From positions 868,001 through 932,000 of the forward strand of contig NZ_JACCBV010000001.1 of NCBI RefSeq assembly GCF_013409785.1: 64,000 nucleotides of DNA, given 5' to 3'. Positions 36,023 to 46,700 of this stretch are shown here, piece by piece. Every line of letters starts with the position of its first letter. Position 1 is the stretch's first letter. The position numbers were made by a program, and so were the translations under genes. The notes beneath the pieces were generated by a model. It was not told where the DNA came from, searched no databases, and saw nothing but the letters and a program-made list of their open reading frames with translations. Source of the stretch: Microbacterium immunditiarum. Lineage in GTDB: Bacteria > Actinomycetota > Actinomycetes > Actinomycetales > Microbacteriaceae.

Positions 36023-36033
36023 GTGTATACACT
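36023..36033. promoter_or_regulatory. promoter-proximal GntR operator, prp operon
   Basis: GTGTATACAC is a perfect 10-bp palindrome. It overlaps TACACT (36028-36033), a -10-like box 17 bases after GGGACA. Binding here would block the promoter of the gntR-prpDBC operon. Confidence 0.6.
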
Positions 36034-36062
36034 GGGCGCGGCCGATCAAAAGGGGGTGACCG

Positions 36063-36767
36063 ATGCGCGCGAGCGACCGCGCCTACCGCACCCTTCTCGA
36101 CGAGATCCAGACCGGCGCCCTCCCCTCCGGAGCCGTGCTCGCCGAGGTGGAGCAGGCGACGCGCCTCGGGGTGAGCCGCACCCCCTTGCGCGAGGCCCTC
36201 GGGCGCCTCGCCGCCGACGGGCTGGTCGTCCAGCAGTCGCCCCGCGTCACGGTCGTCGCCGACGTCGACGCCGACGACATCCGCGCCCTGTTCGAGGTGC
36301 GTCGCGCGCTCGAGGAGTCCGCCGCCCGGACGGCCTCCCAGCGGGGCGACGGCGCCGAGTTCGCCGCCCTCGCCGAGCAGTTCGCCGCGGCATCCGTCGA
36401 CGGTCCCGACGCGACCGACGACTACTACGCCCTCATCGCACGCTTCGACGCGGCCCTCGACGCCGCCGTTGCGAACGACTACCTGACCGCCGCGCTGCGG
36501 ACGGTGCGCACGCACCTCGTGCGCGTGCGCCGGCTCGCGCGTGACAACCCCGAGCGGCTCGCGGCCTCGGTCGCCGAGCACCGCCTCATCGCGAGCGCGA
36601 TCGCCGCAGGAGACGCCGAGCTCGCCGCGCATGCGACGCACGTGCACCTGCACAACGCCCTCGCGAGCATCCTCGCTTCGCTCGACCAGGCCTCGACGGA
36701 TCCGGCGACCGGCCGCGCGCCCGTCGCCGCCCTCGCCGGCGGGCGCCTCACGAAAGGAAGAGCATGA
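36063..36767 (+). CDS. GntR-family (FadR-type, FCD) regulator of the prp operon
   Basis: A 234-residue protein. The N-terminal winged helix has [20 protein letters not shown], then [20 protein letters not shown] as the recognition region (broken here after 20). The C-terminal FCD domain has the helical pattern [14 protein letters not shown] and metal-site His residues (EHRLI, HVHLH). AAAGGGGGTGACCG precedes the ATG. It is first in the operon with prpD (ATGA overlap), so it is probably an autoregulated propionate/methylcitrate-responsive regulator (inference). Confidence 0.88.
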   Translation: MRASDRAYRTLLDEIQTGALPSGAVLAEVEQATRLGVSRTPLREALGRLAADGLVVQQSPRVTVVADVDADDIRALFEVRRALEESAARTASQRGDGAEFAALAEQFAAASVDGPDATDDYYALIARFDAALDAAVANDYLTAALRTVRTHLVRVRRLARDNPERLAASVAEHRLIASAIAAGDAELAAHATHVHLHNALASILASLDQASTDPATGRAPVAALAGGRLTKGRA

Positions 36768-38293
36768 CCGTCATGCATCACGTCCGTGTCCACCGCAGCG
36801 ATGAGAACCTCGCCCGGGAGGACCAGCTCGCGTGGAAGATCGCCGAAGTCGCCGCCGACCCCGTCGAGGTCGAGCCGGACGTCGTCGACATGATCATCAA
36901 CCGGGTCATCGACAACGCCGCGGTGGCCGCGGCGTCGCTCACCCGCGCGCCCGTGAGCGCCGCCCGCCAGCAGGCCCTCGACCACGCCGTCTCGATCTCG
37001 GGCGAGGGAGCGACCGTGTTCGGCTGCCCGCTCGAGCGCCGCACGTCGCCGGAATGGGCGGCGTGGGCGAACGGCGTCGCCGTGCGCGAGCTCGACTACC
37101 ACGACACGTTCCTCGCCGCGGACTACTCGCACCCCGGCGACAACGTCCCGCCGATCGTCGCGGTCGCGCAGCACGTCGGCTCCGACGGCGCGGCGCTCGT
37201 GCGGGGTCTCGCGACCGGGTACGAGGTCCAGATCGACCTCGTGCGTGCGATCAGCCTGCACAAGCACAAGATCGACCACGTCGCCCACCTCGGCCCGGCG
37301 GCCGCCGCCGGCATCGGCACGCTGCTCGACCTGCCCGTCGAAACGATCTACCAGGCGATCGGACAGGCCCTCCACACGACGACCGCGACGCGGCAGTCCC
37401 GCAAGGGCGAGATCTCGACGTGGAAGGCGCACGCGCCGGCCTTCGCGGGCAAGATGGCCGTCGAGGCGGTCGACCGCGCCATGCGCGGCGAGACGTCCCC
37501 GTCGCCGATCTACGAGGGCGAGGACGGCGTGATCGCGTGGCTTCTCGACGGGCCGGATGCCTCGTACGAGGTGCCGCTGCCCGCACCGGGCGAGCCCAAG
37601 CGGGGCATCCTCGACTCGTACACGAAGGAGCATTCCGCGGAGTACCAGGCCCAGGCGTGGATCGACCTCGCGCGCAAGCTCCACAACGAGCACCCCGAGC
37701 ACGCCTTCGCGCCCGGCAACATCGAGTCGATCGTCCTGCACACGAGCCACCACACGCACTACGTGATCGGCTCGGGCGCGAACGATCCGCAGAAGTACGA
37801 CCCGACCGCGTCGCGCGAGACGCTCGACCACTCGATCCCGTACATCTTCACCGTCGCGCTGCAGGACGGCACGTGGCACCACGTCGACTCGTACCTGCCC
37901 GAGCGCGCGTCCCGGTCGGACACCGTCGAGCTGTGGCAGAAGGTCACGACCGAGGAGGACCCCGAGTGGACGCGCCGCTACCACTCGGAGGACCCGGACG
38001 AGAAGGCGTTCGGCGGCCGGGTCGTGATCCGCTTCGCCGACGGCGGCGAAATCGTCGAGGCGATCGCGGTCGCCGACGCGCACCCGCTCGGCGCTCGCCC
38101 GTTCGCGCGTGAGGACTACGTCCGCAAGTTCCGCCTGCTCGCCGAACCCGTGCTCGACGCGGAGGAGATCGAGCGGTTCCTCGAGCTCGCCCAGCGCCTG
38201 CCCGAGTTGACGGCCGACGAGGTGCGCCAGCTCTCGATCATCGCGAAGGCCGGCGTCCTCGCAAGCGCACCGGCGCCGAAGGGCCTGTTCTGA
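36764..38293 (+). CDS. prpD: 2-methylcitrate dehydratase
   Basis: A 509-residue MmgE/PrpD-family enzyme dehydrating 2-methylcitrate to 2-methyl-cis-aconitate. It has [20 protein letters not shown] near the N-terminus, [20 protein letters not shown] (the family DxND-like active-site segment) and [18 protein letters not shown]. Length matches actinobacterial PrpD. It is coupled both to the regulator (ATGA) and to prpB, whose ATG overlaps its stop by one base. Confidence 0.95.
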   Translation: MTVMHHVRVHRSDENLAREDQLAWKIAEVAADPVEVEPDVVDMIINRVIDNAAVAAASLTRAPVSAARQQALDHAVSISGEGATVFGCPLERRTSPEWAAWANGVAVRELDYHDTFLAADYSHPGDNVPPIVAVAQHVGSDGAALVRGLATGYEVQIDLVRAISLHKHKIDHVAHLGPAAAAGIGTLLDLPVETIYQAIGQALHTTTATRQSRKGEISTWKAHAPAFAGKMAVEAVDRAMRGETSPSPIYEGEDGVIAWLLDGPDASYEVPLPAPGEPKRGILDSYTKEHSAEYQAQAWIDLARKLHNEHPEHAFAPGNIESIVLHTSHHTHYVIGSGANDPQKYDPTASRETLDHSIPYIFTVALQDGTWHHVDSYLPERASRSDTVELWQKVTTEEDPEWTRRYHSEDPDEKAFGGRVVIRFADGGEIVEAIAVADAHPLGARPFAREDYVRKFRLLAEPVLDAEEIERFLELAQRLPELTADEVRQLSIIAKAGVLASAPAPKGLF

Positions 38294-39192
38294 TGCTGTA
38301 CTCGACCGTCACGGCCGCCGACAAGCGGCGCGCCTTCCGCGAGCGGCTCGCGACGGGGGAGCTCCTGCGGTTCCCCGGCGCGTTCAATCCGCTGTCGGCG
38401 CGCCTCATCGAGCGCAAGGGGTTCGAGGGCGTCTACATCTCGGGTGCCGTGCTGTCCGCCGACCTCGGCCTGCCCGACATCGGTCTCACGACACTGACGG
38501 AGGTCGCGGGGCGCGGACAGCAGATCGCGCGCATGACCGACCTGCCGGCGATCATCGACGCGGACACGGGGTTCGGCGAGCCGATGAACGTCGCCCGCAC
38601 GATCCAGACGCTCGAGGACGCGGGTCTTTCCGGCACCCACATCGAGGATCAGATCAACCCCAAGCGCTGCGGCCACCTCGACGGCAAGGCCGTCGTCGAC
38701 GAGGACACCGCGATCAAGCGCATCCGGGCGGCGGCGGATGCGCGGCGCGACCCGAACTTCCTCATCATGGCGCGCACCGACATCCGCGCGGTCGAGGGCC
38801 TCGACGCGGCGATCGACCGCGCGAAGGCGCTCGTCGACGCCGGCGCCGACGCGATCTTCCCCGAGGCGATGCGCAGCCTCGATGAGTTCGCGGCGGTGCG
38901 CGCGGCGGTCGATGTGCCGATCCTCGCGAACATGACGGAGTTCGGCAAGAGCGAGCTCTTCTCGGTCGACCAGCTGCGCGACGTCGGGGTGAACATCGTG
39001 ATCTGGCCCGTCTCGCTCCTGCGGATCGCGATGGGCGCGGCGTCCGGTGCTCTGGATACGCTCATCGAAGAAGGTCATCTCACCAGGAGACTCGGCGAGA
39101 TGCAGCACCGCGCCGACCTGTACGACCTCATCGACTACGAGTCCTACAACCACTTCGACACGAACGTCTTCAACTTCCACATCGAGCGCTGA
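38293..39192 (+). CDS. prpB: 2-methylisocitrate lyase
   Basis: A 299-residue TIM-barrel enzyme of the isocitrate-lyase superfamily, splitting 2-methylisocitrate into succinate and pyruvate. PKRCGHL with the catalytic Cys is at about residues 118-124. IIDADTGFGEPMNVARTI and IEDQINPKR are the Mg-binding phrases. It follows prpD with a one-base overlap, and prpC starts 16 bases after it. Confidence 0.96.
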   Translation: MLYSTVTAADKRRAFRERLATGELLRFPGAFNPLSARLIERKGFEGVYISGAVLSADLGLPDIGLTTLTEVAGRGQQIARMTDLPAIIDADTGFGEPMNVARTIQTLEDAGLSGTHIEDQINPKRCGHLDGKAVVDEDTAIKRIRAAADARRDPNFLIMARTDIRAVEGLDAAIDRAKALVDAGADAIFPEAMRSLDEFAAVRAAVDVPILANMTEFGKSELFSVDQLRDVGVNIVIWPVSLLRIAMGAASGALDTLIEEGHLTRRLGEMQHRADLYDLIDYESYNHFDTNVFNFHIER

Positions 39193-39208
39193 CCCGCGAA
39201 GGAGCACC

Positions 39209-40402
39209 ATGACGACGGAGCCGGACATCAAGAAGGGACTCGCGGGTGTCGTCGTCGACTACACCGCGATCTCGAAGGTGAATCCCGAGACCAACTCGCT
39301 GCTGTACCGCGGATACCCCGTGCAGGAGCTCGCGGCGACGCAGCCGTTCGAGGCGGTCGCGTACCTGCTGTGGCACGGCGAGCTTCCCGACGAGGTGCAG
39401 CTCGCGCAGCTGCGCACCCTGGAGCGCTCGTACCGCCACCTTCCCGCCGACGTGCGCGCGGTCATCGACCGAGTCCCGATCGACGCCCACCCGATGGACG
39501 AGGTGCGCACCGCGGCGAGTCTCATCGGCGCGCGCGACCTCGCCGGCATGGGTTCGGTGCTCGACGCGAGCGGCAGCGCCGAAGAGAACCTGGCGCGCAG
39601 CATCCGCCTGTTCGCCGTCCTTCCCGCGATCGTCGCGTACGGCCAGCGCCGCCGGCGCGGACTCGACCCCATCGAGCCCCGCGACGACCTCGACTACGCC
39701 GCGAACTTCCTGTGGATGACGTTCGGCGACGTGCCCGAGGACGTCGTGGTCGACGCGTTCAACCGCTCGATGATCCTGTACGCCGAGCACTCGTTCAACG
39801 CCTCGACGTTCACCGCCCGGGTCATCGCGTCGACGCTGAGCGACCTGTACTCCGCGGTCGTCGGCGCGATCGGCGCCCTCAAGGGACCCCTGCACGGCGG
39901 GGCGAACGAGGCCGTGCTGCACATCTTCGACGAGATCGGCGACGCCTCGAACGTCGTGCCGTGGCTCGACGAGGCGCTCGCGCACAAGCGCAAGATCATG
40001 GGCTTCGGGCACCGCGTCTACAAGCGCGGCGACTCGCGCGTGCCCACGATGAAGGCCGCCCTCGACACGCTCGTCGAGCACTACGGCCGGCAGGAGGTCG
40101 CGGAGCTCTACGACAAGCTCGAGTCGGAGTTCGTGTCGCGGAAGGGCATCTACCCGAACCTCGACTACCCGTCAGGCCCCGCCTACAACCTCATGGGCTT
40201 CGACACGCCGACCTTCACGCCGCTGTTCGTCGCCGCGCGCGTGACCGGGTGGACGGCGCACATCATGGAGCAGCTCGCCTCGAACGCGCTCATCCGGCCG
40301 CTGTCGGCGTACAACGGCCCCGATGAGCGTCACGTCGAGGGCTATGTGCCGGATGAGGCGATGGCCGCGGTCGCGGCGCGCGCCGAGGAGGCCGCCGACT
40401 GA
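39209..40402 (+). CDS. prpC: 2-methylcitrate synthase
   Basis: A 397-residue citrate-synthase-family enzyme condensing propionyl-CoA with oxaloacetate. The conserved active-site segments are GPLHGGANEAV (His), MGFGHRVYKRGDSR (His, Arg) and YPNLDYPSGPAY (Asp). The short length and the phrase LLYRGYPVQELA fit the methylcitrate rather than the TCA-cycle group. GAAGGAGC precedes the ATG at 39209. With prpD and prpB it completes the 2-methylcitrate cycle apart from aconitase. Confidence 0.94.
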   Translation: MTTEPDIKKGLAGVVVDYTAISKVNPETNSLLYRGYPVQELAATQPFEAVAYLLWHGELPDEVQLAQLRTLERSYRHLPADVRAVIDRVPIDAHPMDEVRTAASLIGARDLAGMGSVLDASGSAEENLARSIRLFAVLPAIVAYGQRRRRGLDPIEPRDDLDYAANFLWMTFGDVPEDVVVDAFNRSMILYAEHSFNASTFTARVIASTLSDLYSAVVGAIGALKGPLHGGANEAVLHIFDEIGDASNVVPWLDEALAHKRKIMGFGHRVYKRGDSRVPTMKAALDTLVEHYGRQEVAELYDKLESEFVSRKGIYPNLDYPSGPAYNLMGFDTPTFTPLFVAARVTGWTAHIMEQLASNALIRPLSAYNGPDERHVEGYVPDEAMAAVAARAEEAAD

Positions 40403-40409
40403 ATCCCGC

Positions 40410-40507
40410 GTGCGCAGCTCCGGAGTTCCGTGTGCGCGGCGCCTGCGGCCCGCGTGATCGCGGGGCCCCGCCCGCGTCGCGCGCGTCGGATCTCCGGAGT
40501 TGTGCAC
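40410..40507. repeat. REP-like intergenic palindromic element, copy 2
   Basis: The left end GTGCGCAGCTCCGGAGTTCC (40410-40429) and the right end ATCTCCGGAGTTGTGCAC (40490-40507) are inverted copies with about three mismatches over 21 bases. Both ends contain CTCCGGAG. The interior is a very GC-rich imperfect hairpin. The right end nearly equals that of copy 1 at 3976-3996. It sits in the prpC-pntA spacer and may also end prpC transcription. Confidence 0.6.
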
Positions 40508-40560
40508 GCAGTGCGTGACCGAACACGGCAACATTGGTCGAACCGACGGAAGGGAGCAGC

Positions 40561-42126
40561 GTGGCTCGGATCGGAATCGTGCGTGAGAGATCGGACGCGC
40601 GCGTCGGCGCGACACCCGCGAACGTGACAGCGCTCGTGGCGCTCGGCTACGAGGTCGTGGTCGAACGCGGGGCGGGTGCGGCGTCGTCGTTCCCGGATGC
40701 CGCGTACGAGGCATCCGGCGCACGCGTCGTCGACGCGCCGGAGGCGTGGGGGAGCGACCTCGTGCTCAAGATCGACCCGCCCACGCGCGACGAGATCGAC
40801 CGGCTCGCCGACGGAGCCGCGATCGCGGCGCTGCTGTCGCCCGCGCTGCGCCCCGACCTGCTCGAGGCGCTCAGCACGCGCAGCCTCACGGCGATCGCGC
40901 TCGACGCCGTGCCCCGCATCTCGCGTGCGCAGTCGATGGATGTGCTGAGCTCGATGGCGAACATCGCCGGGTACCGTGCGATCGTCGAGGCGGCGCACGA
41001 GTTCGGGCGGTTCTTCACGGGGCAGGTGACCGCGGCCGGCAAGGTGCCGCCCGCGAAGGTGCTCGTCGCGGGTGCGGGGGTCGCCGGCCTCGCCGCGATC
41101 GGCGCCGCGTCGAGCCTCGGCGCGATCGTGCGCGCGACCGACCCCCGGCCCGAGGTCGCCGACCAGGTGCGCTCGATCGGCGGCGAGTACCTCGCGGTCG
41201 AGGCGGGTGAGCGGATGCAGTCGACCGACGGCTACGCGAAGGCGACGTCCGAGGACTACGACCGGGCCGCGGCCGAGCTCTACGCCGAGCAGGTGCGCGA
41301 CGTCGACATCGTCGTCACGACGGCGCTCATCCCCGGCCGGGCCGCGCCGCGGCTCATCACGGCCGAGATGGTCGCGACCATGAAGCCGGGGAGCGTCATC
41401 GTCGACATGGCCGCCGCGCAGGGCGGCAACGTCGAGGGATCGGTCAACGGCCGGCGCACCGTCACCGAGAACGGGGTCGTGATCCTCGGGTACTCCGACC
41501 TCGCGTCGCGACTTCCGGCGCAGGCGTCGCAGCTGTACGGCACGAACCTCGTCAACCTGCTGAAGCTGCTCACGCCGAACAAGGACGGCACGCTCGTCAT
41601 CGACTTCGACGACGTCGTGCAGCGCGCGGTCACCGTCGTGCGCGAGGGCGAGACGACGTGGCCACCGCCCCCGGTGTCGGTCTCGGCGCCGCCCGCACCC
41701 GCGACCGCCGCAGCGACGGCGGCCGAGCAGGCGGAGCCGAAGCGGATGCCGGTGTGGGGAAGGGCCGCGCTCATCGCCGCGGGCATCGTGGCTCTGTTCG
41801 CGATCGCCGCGATCGCGCCGCCCCCACTGCCGCAGCACCTCACAGTGCTCGTGCTGTCGGTCGTCGTCGGGTTCTACGTGATCGGCAAGGTGCATCACGC
41901 GCTGCACACGCCGCTCATGTCGGTGACCAACGCGATCTCGGGCATCATCGTCGTCGGCGCGATGCTGCAGGTCACCAGCGGTGACCCGGTCGTGCAGGCG
42001 CTCGCGTTCGCGGCGATCCTCGTCGCGAGCATCAACGTCTTCGGCGGCTTCGCTGTCACGCGGCGCATGCTGAAGATGTTCTTCCGAGAAGACGCTCCCG
42101 CTCCGAGCGCTGGGGCGACCCGGTGA
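40561..42126 (+). CDS. pntA: NAD(P) transhydrogenase alpha subunit
   Basis: A 521-residue protein, the fused form as in E. coli. The NAD-binding dI domain (residues 1-375) has [19 protein letters not shown] and [20 protein letters not shown]. After a Pro/Ala linker come four transmembrane helices (about residues 402-505). GTG at 40561 is preferred because GGAAGGGAG lies upstream. The enzyme uses the proton motive force to make NADPH from NADH. It is coupled to pntB by GTGA. Confidence 0.94.
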   Translation: MARIGIVRERSDARVGATPANVTALVALGYEVVVERGAGAASSFPDAAYEASGARVVDAPEAWGSDLVLKIDPPTRDEIDRLADGAAIAALLSPALRPDLLEALSTRSLTAIALDAVPRISRAQSMDVLSSMANIAGYRAIVEAAHEFGRFFTGQVTAAGKVPPAKVLVAGAGVAGLAAIGAASSLGAIVRATDPRPEVADQVRSIGGEYLAVEAGERMQSTDGYAKATSEDYDRAAAELYAEQVRDVDIVVTTALIPGRAAPRLITAEMVATMKPGSVIVDMAAAQGGNVEGSVNGRRTVTENGVVILGYSDLASRLPAQASQLYGTNLVNLLKLLTPNKDGTLVIDFDDVVQRAVTVVREGETTWPPPPVSVSAPPAPATAAATAAEQAEPKRMPVWGRAALIAAGIVALFAIAAIAPPPLPQHLTVLVLSVVVGFYVIGKVHHALHTPLMSVTNAISGIIVVGAMLQVTSGDPVVQALAFAAILVASINVFGGFAVTRRMLKMFFREDAPAPSAGATR

Positions 42127-43520
42127 CGGCCGAGTCGATCGCGGCGGCCGCCTACATCGTCGCCGCGCTGCTGTTCATCATGAGCCTCGCGGGGCTCAGC
42201 CGCCACGAGAGCGCCCGCAACGGCGTCGTCTACGGCATCGTCGGCATGACGATCGCGCTCGCCGCGACGATCGTCCTCACGGTGCTCGACGCGTGGAGCG
42301 CCGGCGCCACGTTCGGGCTCGTGCTGCTCGTCGTCGCCGTCCTCATCGGGGCGGCGATCGGCCTCTGGCGCGCTCGCGTCGTCGAGATGACCGGCATGCC
42401 GCAGCTCATCGCGCTGCTGCACAGCTTCGTCGGCCTGGCGGCCGTGCTCGTGGGGTGGAACGGATACCTCGACGAGCCCGAGCTGTCGGCCGAGCTCGTC
42501 GGGATCCACCACGCCGAGGTCTTCATCGGCGTCTTCATCGGCGCCGTGACGTTCACGGGATCGATCGTCGCGTTCCTCAAGCTCTCCGCCCGTATGTCGT
42601 CGGCGCCGCTCGTGCTGCCCGGTCGCAACGCGATGAACCTCGGCGCCCTCGTCGTGTTCGTCGCACTCACCGTGTGGTTCGTGATCGACCCCCAGCTGTG
42701 GCTGCTCATCGCCGTGACGGCGCTGGCCCTCGCGCTCGGCTGGCACCTCGTGGCGTCGATCGGCGGCGGCGACATGCCCGTCGTCGTGTCGATGCTCAAC
42801 AGCTACTCGGGATGGGCGGCCGCAGCGGCCGGGTTCCTGCTCAACAACGACCTGCTCATCGTCACGGGCGCGCTCGTCGGGTCATCCGGTGCGTACCTGT
42901 CGTACATCATGTGCAAGGCGATGAACCGCTCGTTCCTCTCGGTCATCGCGGGCGGTTTCGGCATCGAGGCTCCCGCGGCCTCGGACGCCGAGCACGGCGA
43001 GTACCGCGAACTCGCTCCGGACGACGTCGCGCAGCTGTTGCGGGACGCCGACAGCGTCATCATCACGCCCGGCTACGGCATGGCGGTCGCGCAGGCGCAG
43101 TATCCCGTCGCGGGGCTCACGAGCCGCCTGCGCGAGCTCGGCGTGAACGTTCGGTTCGGCATCCACCCGGTCGCCGGTCGCCTCCCCGGGCACATGAACG
43201 TGCTGCTCGCGGAGGCTCGCGTGCCGTACGACATCGTGCTCGGCATGGACGAGATCAACGACGACTTCGCGACCACCGACGTCGTGCTCGTGATCGGCGC
43301 GAACGACACCGTGAACCCCGCCGCCGCGGAGGATCCCAGCTCGCCGATCGCGGGGATGCCGGTGCTGCGCGTGTGGGAGGCCCAGCAGGTGGTCGTGTTC
43401 AAGCGCTCGATGGCGTCGGGGTACGCGGGCGTCGCGAACCCGCTGTTCTCCCGCGAGAACGCGGCCATGCTCTTCGGCGACGCCAAGCAGCGCGTGGAGG
43501 ACATCCTGCGCGAGCTGTAG
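42123..43520 (+). CDS. pntB: NAD(P) transhydrogenase beta subunit
   Basis: A 465-residue membrane protein with about nine helices (residues 1-280). The C-terminal NADP-binding dIII domain has [35 protein letters not shown] and [13 protein letters not shown] overlaps the pntA stop. The gene ends 48 bases before a GGATGCC-type terminator. Confidence 0.96.
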   Translation: MTAESIAAAAYIVAALLFIMSLAGLSRHESARNGVVYGIVGMTIALAATIVLTVLDAWSAGATFGLVLLVVAVLIGAAIGLWRARVVEMTGMPQLIALLHSFVGLAAVLVGWNGYLDEPELSAELVGIHHAEVFIGVFIGAVTFTGSIVAFLKLSARMSSAPLVLPGRNAMNLGALVVFVALTVWFVIDPQLWLLIAVTALALALGWHLVASIGGGDMPVVVSMLNSYSGWAAAAAGFLLNNDLLIVTGALVGSSGAYLSYIMCKAMNRSFLSVIAGGFGIEAPAASDAEHGEYRELAPDDVAQLLRDADSVIITPGYGMAVAQAQYPVAGLTSRLRELGVNVRFGIHPVAGRLPGHMNVLLAEARVPYDIVLGMDEINDDFATTDVVLVIGANDTVNPAAAEDPSSPIAGMPVLRVWEAQQVVVFKRSMASGYAGVANPLFSRENAAMLFGDAKQRVEDILREL

Positions 43521-43539
43521 GCGCCGGGGAGAGGGACCC

Positions 43540-43553
43540 TGCAAGCGGTTGCC
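43540..43553. promoter_or_regulatory. distal LacI/MalR-type half-conserved operator
   Basis: TGCAAGCGGTTGCC has the central CG and flanking pattern of the LacI-family maltose operator TGCAAGCGCTTGCA. It lies 76 bases (centre to centre) upstream of the better site at 43613-43632. Confidence 0.4.
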
Positions 43554-43568
43554 CCGGGCGGGCGGTGA

Positions 43569-43593
43569 CGGATGCCGCGCCCCGCGGCATCCG
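43569..43593 (+). terminator. terminator after pntB
   Basis: CGGATGCCGCG-CCC-CGCGGCATCCG is a perfect 11-bp stem with a 3-base loop, again from a GGATGCC pair. Confidence 0.6.
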
Positions 43594-43612
43594 CGAAATG
43601 AACGGCTTCTCA

Positions 43613-43632
43613 CACTGTAAGCGCTTGCAGTG
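43613..43632. promoter_or_regulatory. LacI/MalR-type operator of the amylopullulanase gene
   Basis: CACTGTAAGC-GCTTGCAGTG is a 20-bp palindrome with one mismatch and a central CG, the classic LacI-family form. It overlaps the -35 box at 43626. The likely regulator is a maltose-responsive LacI protein encoded elsewhere; none is in this window. Confidence 0.65.
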
Positions 43633-43654
43633 GGATGGACTCCACTGCTAGCGT
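43626..43654 (+). promoter_or_regulatory. amylopullulanase promoter
   Basis: TTGCAG (43626-43631), 17 bases, TAGCGT (43649-43654). A transcript would start near 43661, leaving a leader of about 45 bases with GGAG (43698-43701) before the GTG. Confidence 0.5.
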
Positions 43655-43707
43655 CGGCGCAACACCGCCCCCGGCACGTCGTCGTGCCCGCCGTCATGGA
43701 GTCGCCC

Positions 43708-46700
43708 GTGTCAACGCAGACATCGTCCGAGACCACCGTTTCGCGCCTGCGGCGCCTCACCGCCACGATCGCCGTCGCGGCCCTCGTGGCGACGGGAAGC
43801 GTCGGCGTGATCGCCGCCCCGGCCGCCGCGGCCGATCGCACCTTCGCGCTCGTCGGCAGCCTGCAGAGCGAGCTGGGCTGCCCGGGGGACTGGCAGCCGG
43901 ACTGCGCGGCGACCGAGCTCACCGCGACCGACACCGAGGGGCTGTTCGCCGCGGAGTTCGAAGTGCCCGCGGGCACGTGGGAGTACAAGGTCGCGGTCAA
44001 CGACGCGTGGGACGAGTCCTACGGGCTGAACGGCGGAGGAGAGAACATCCCGCTCACGGTCGCCGGCCCCGCGACGCTGCGGTTCCTCTTCGACGACAAC
44101 ACGCACCGCGTCGGCCTCGAGGCGGTGAGCCTGCGCGCCGGCTTCACGGCCGACGACGACGCGCTCGTCGCTGCGCCCGTGCGCGAGCCGGGAGGGCAGG
44201 AGCAGTTCTACTTCGTCATGACCGATCGCTTCGCCAACGGCGATACCGCGAACGACACGGGCGGCATCGCCGGCGACCGGTTCGCGCACGGGTTCGACCC
44301 GGCCGACAAGGGCTTCTACCACGGCGGCGACATCGCGGGTCTGCGCGCGAACCTCGATTACATCGAGGGGCTCGGCACGACCGCGATCTGGCTCACGCCG
44401 AGCTTCATGAACCGTCCCGTGCAGGGCGAGGGCGCGAATGCGAGCGCCGGCTACCACGGGTACTGGATCACCGACTTCACGCAGATCGACCCGCATCTCG
44501 GCACGAACGCCGAGCTCGACGCGCTCATCGACGAGGCGCACGCCAAGGACATCAAGGTCTACTTCGACATCATCACGAACCACACGGCCGACGTCATCTC
44601 ATACGCCGAGGGCCAGTACGGGTACCTCGACACGGCGACGAGCCCGTACCGCGACGCATCCGGCACCGAGTTCGACCTGGCGGACCACGCGGGTTCGGCG
44701 TCGTTCCCGGCGCTCGACGCCGCCACGTCGTTCCCGTACACGCCGTCCGTCGCGCCGGAGGACGCCGACGCCAAGACGCCCACGTGGCTCAACGACACGA
44801 CGCTCTACCACAACCGCGGCAACACGACGTGGTCGGGTGAGTCGGTCACGCTCGGTGACTTCGATGGGCTCGACGATCTCATGACGGAGCATCCGACCGT
44901 CGTGAACGGCTTCGTCGAGGTGTACCAGGACTGGATCGACCTCGGGATCGACGGCTTCCGCATCGACACCGCGAAGCACGTGAACTTCGAGTTCTGGGAG
45001 CAGTGGACGACCGAGGTCCTCGACTACGCGCGCGACGTCGCCGGCAAGCCGGACTTCTTCATGTTCGGCGAGGTGTTCGACGCGGATCCGGTCAAGCTCG
45101 CGCCGTACGTGCGCGACACCGACATGTCCAGCGTGCTCGACTTCGCGTTCCAGTCGTCGGCGGTGAGCTTCGCGGCGGGCAACAGCGCCAAGGGGCTGCA
45201 GAGCCTGTACGCGGGCGACGACTGGTACACGACGCCGGACTCGTCGGCGAACGCGCTGCCCACGTTCCTCGGCAACCACGACATGGGCCGCGTCGGCTAC
45301 ATGCTGCAGTCGACTCCGGACGCGCTCGGGCGCGACCTGCTCGCGCACGAGCTCATGTTCTTCGGGCGCGGCCAGCCCGTCGTCTACTACGGCGACGAGC
45401 AGGGCTTCGCGGGCACCGGCGGCGACAAGGACGCGCGCCAGACGCTCTTCGCGAGCCAGGTGCCCTCGTACCAGAACCAGCCGCTCATCACGGGTGAGAA
45501 CGCCGGCGCGGTCGACCGCTACGACACGACCGCTCCCGTCTATGAGCACATCGCCGAGCTCGCGGCCGTGCGCGAGGCGCATCCGGCACTCGTCTCGGGC
45601 GGGCAGATCGAGCGGTACGCCGACAACGGGCCGGGCGTGTACGCGTTCTCGCGCGTCGACCGTGACGACAAAGTCGAGTACCTCGTCGCGCTCAACAACA
45701 CCGCGGCCGACAAGACGGTCGACCTCACGACGCTCACGGCGAGCGCATCGTTCGCGCCGGTCTACGGCACCACGACCGGGATCTCGACGGATGCGTCGGC
45801 AGCGGCATCCGTCACCGTCCCGGCCCTCTCGGCCGTCGTCTACCGCGCCGACGCGCCCGTGACGGCACCCGACGCGGCCGGTGAGATCACCGTGAGCGCG
45901 CCCGCGGCGGGCGCCGGGCTCGCGGGGTCGGTGCCTGTCGCCGCCGACGTCGACGACGCCACGTGGCAGGAGACGAGCTTCGCGTGGCGCGTCGTCGGCT
46001 CGGACGAATGGCACGCGCTCGGCACGGCGGACGACACCGACCCGCGCGTGTTCCACACGGTCGACGGCCTCGCGAACGGAACGCTGGTCGAGTACCGCGC
46101 GGTGTCGACGGATGCCGCGGGCCACCGCTCCGCTGCGTCGACGTACGCGTCGGTGGGCAACGCCGTGTCGCTCACGGTCGAGGAGGAGCCCGAATCGCCG
46201 ATCGACATGGTGACGGTGCCGGGCAGCCACAACTCCGAGATCGGATGCGCCGGCGACTGGGCCCCCGGCTGCGAGGCCGCGAAGCTCACGCTGCGTGACG
46301 ACGGCATCTGGGCCGGCACGTTCGACCTCGCCGCGGGCGACTACGAGTACAAGGTCGCGATCAACGGCACGTGGGACGTCAACTACGGCGCCGACGGTGT
46401 GCCCGGCGGTGCGAACATCGCGTTCTCGCACGCGGGCGGGCCGATCACGTTCTACTTCGACCCGCGTACGAACATCGTGCAGTCGACCGCGGAGGGTCCG
46501 ATCGTGACGCTGCCGGGCTCGGCGCAGAGCGAGCTCGGATGCTCCGGCGACTGGGCGCCCGACTGCCTCGTGACGCTCATGGCAGACGGCGACAAGGACG
46601 GCGTGTATGAGTTCGCGACCGACCAGACCCCGGCCGGCGCCTACGAGGTCAAGGTCGCGCACGGGCTGAGCTGGGCCGAGAACTACGGCGTCGACGGAGT

